From NCBI GenBank assembly GCA_025345505.1, contig JANVCC010000012.1, positions 10,788,138 through 10,852,137 of the forward strand: a DNA stretch of 64,000 nucleotides. Reading direction: 5' to 3'. The notes below the pieces were generated by a model, which saw nothing but the letters and a program-made list of their open reading frames with translations, was not told the origin of the DNA and made no database searches. Each line of letters opens with the position of its first letter. The stretch's first letter is position 1. A program made the translations under genes and the position numbers. This DNA comes from Todiramphus chloris collaris. Taxonomy: Eukaryota > Chordata > Aves > Coraciiformes > Alcedinidae. Positions 63,801 through 64,000 of the stretch are shown here, one piece after another.

Positions 63801-64000
63801 GGCTGAGGATGCCAAGATGGGAACACTATTTTCTCAGTTGCAGGCTCCAGTTACCAAGCTGAAAGGCTTCGAGTGGAAGGATGACCAACTTGTTGATGTG
63901 AAAGTTGGGTGGGGAATATACCAAGTTTAGCTGATGTGGTAAAACCCACATGCAAAGTCCAGGAAAAGGTCACATATGCCTGCACAAATTAGTTCCCTGC
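57840..64000. other. Gene-poor right end, nothing recognised
   Basis: No supported coding exon, LINE or LTR. Small features only: CTG run, a G-rich run near 61309-61328 and A/G runs near 63378-63398. Frames up to 131 codons on either strand lack splice or domain support. Confidence 0.45.
58949..58972 (+). repeat. (CTG)8 trinucleotide repeat
   Basis: Eight uninterrupted CTG units. No supported gene overlaps it. Confidence 0.97.

Overview
The window is vertebrate nuclear DNA, almost certainly from a bird. Genes are split into short exons with large introns. The interspersed repeats are CR1 LINEs whose 3' ends carry the TTCTATGATTCT-type tail, plus LTRs with TGTCATRGTTT / TGTYCTGGTTT termini, both typical of avian genomes. 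The gene order PRDX4 (+), ACOT9 (-), SAT1 (+) matches the mammalian Xp22.11 block; in chicken I would expect this on chromosome 1 (from memory). No bacterial-type operons, CRISPR arrays, tRNA or rRNA genes were seen.

Layout. 1-5.99 kb: the last six coding exons of PRDX4 (exon 1 lies left of the window) and a short 3' UTR. 6-14.7 kb: intergenic, with a 15-bp minisatellite, two CR1 fragments and a probable solo LTR. 14.7-34.6 kb: all 15 coding exons of ACOT9 on the minus strand, assembled here in one open frame of 425 codons, with a CpG-island promoter at about 34.0-35.0 kb and a solo LTR in intron 10. 35-42.2 kb: intergenic, with two CR1 copies facing tail to tail and an LTR that has its own TATA box. 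42.3-45.8 kb: SAT1, with CpG island, paired inverted CCAAT boxes, TATA box, upstream ORFs, six coding exons (171 codons) and a probable poison exon. 45.8-64 kb: gene-poor DNA with a CA-rich tract, three more CR1 copies and one orphan exon-like segment.

The three genes do not form a pathway. PRDX4 is an ER peroxiredoxin, ACOT9 a mitochondrial acyl-CoA thioesterase, and SAT1 the rate-limiting enzyme of polyamine catabolism. The arrangement is conserved synteny, not an operon.

Most interesting observations: (1) an exon-like segment in the last PRDX4 intron that, joined in phase to exon 6, replaces the normal C-terminus with a tail ending in KEEL, a KDEL-type ER-retrieval motif, and encodes leucine-stop whether its donor is spliced or read through; (2) a candidate avian counterpart of the mammalian SAT1 poison exon, with an in-frame stop at its fifth codon; (3) two GC-AG introns in ACOT9; (4) an 804-bp solo LTR with a perfect 5-bp target-site duplication inside one of those GC-AG introns; (5) three CR1 copies truncated within about 10 bases of the same point next to the reverse-transcriptase active-site codons. 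All exon boundaries were inferred by reading frame, splice signals and remembered protein homology; no alignment or transcript data were available.
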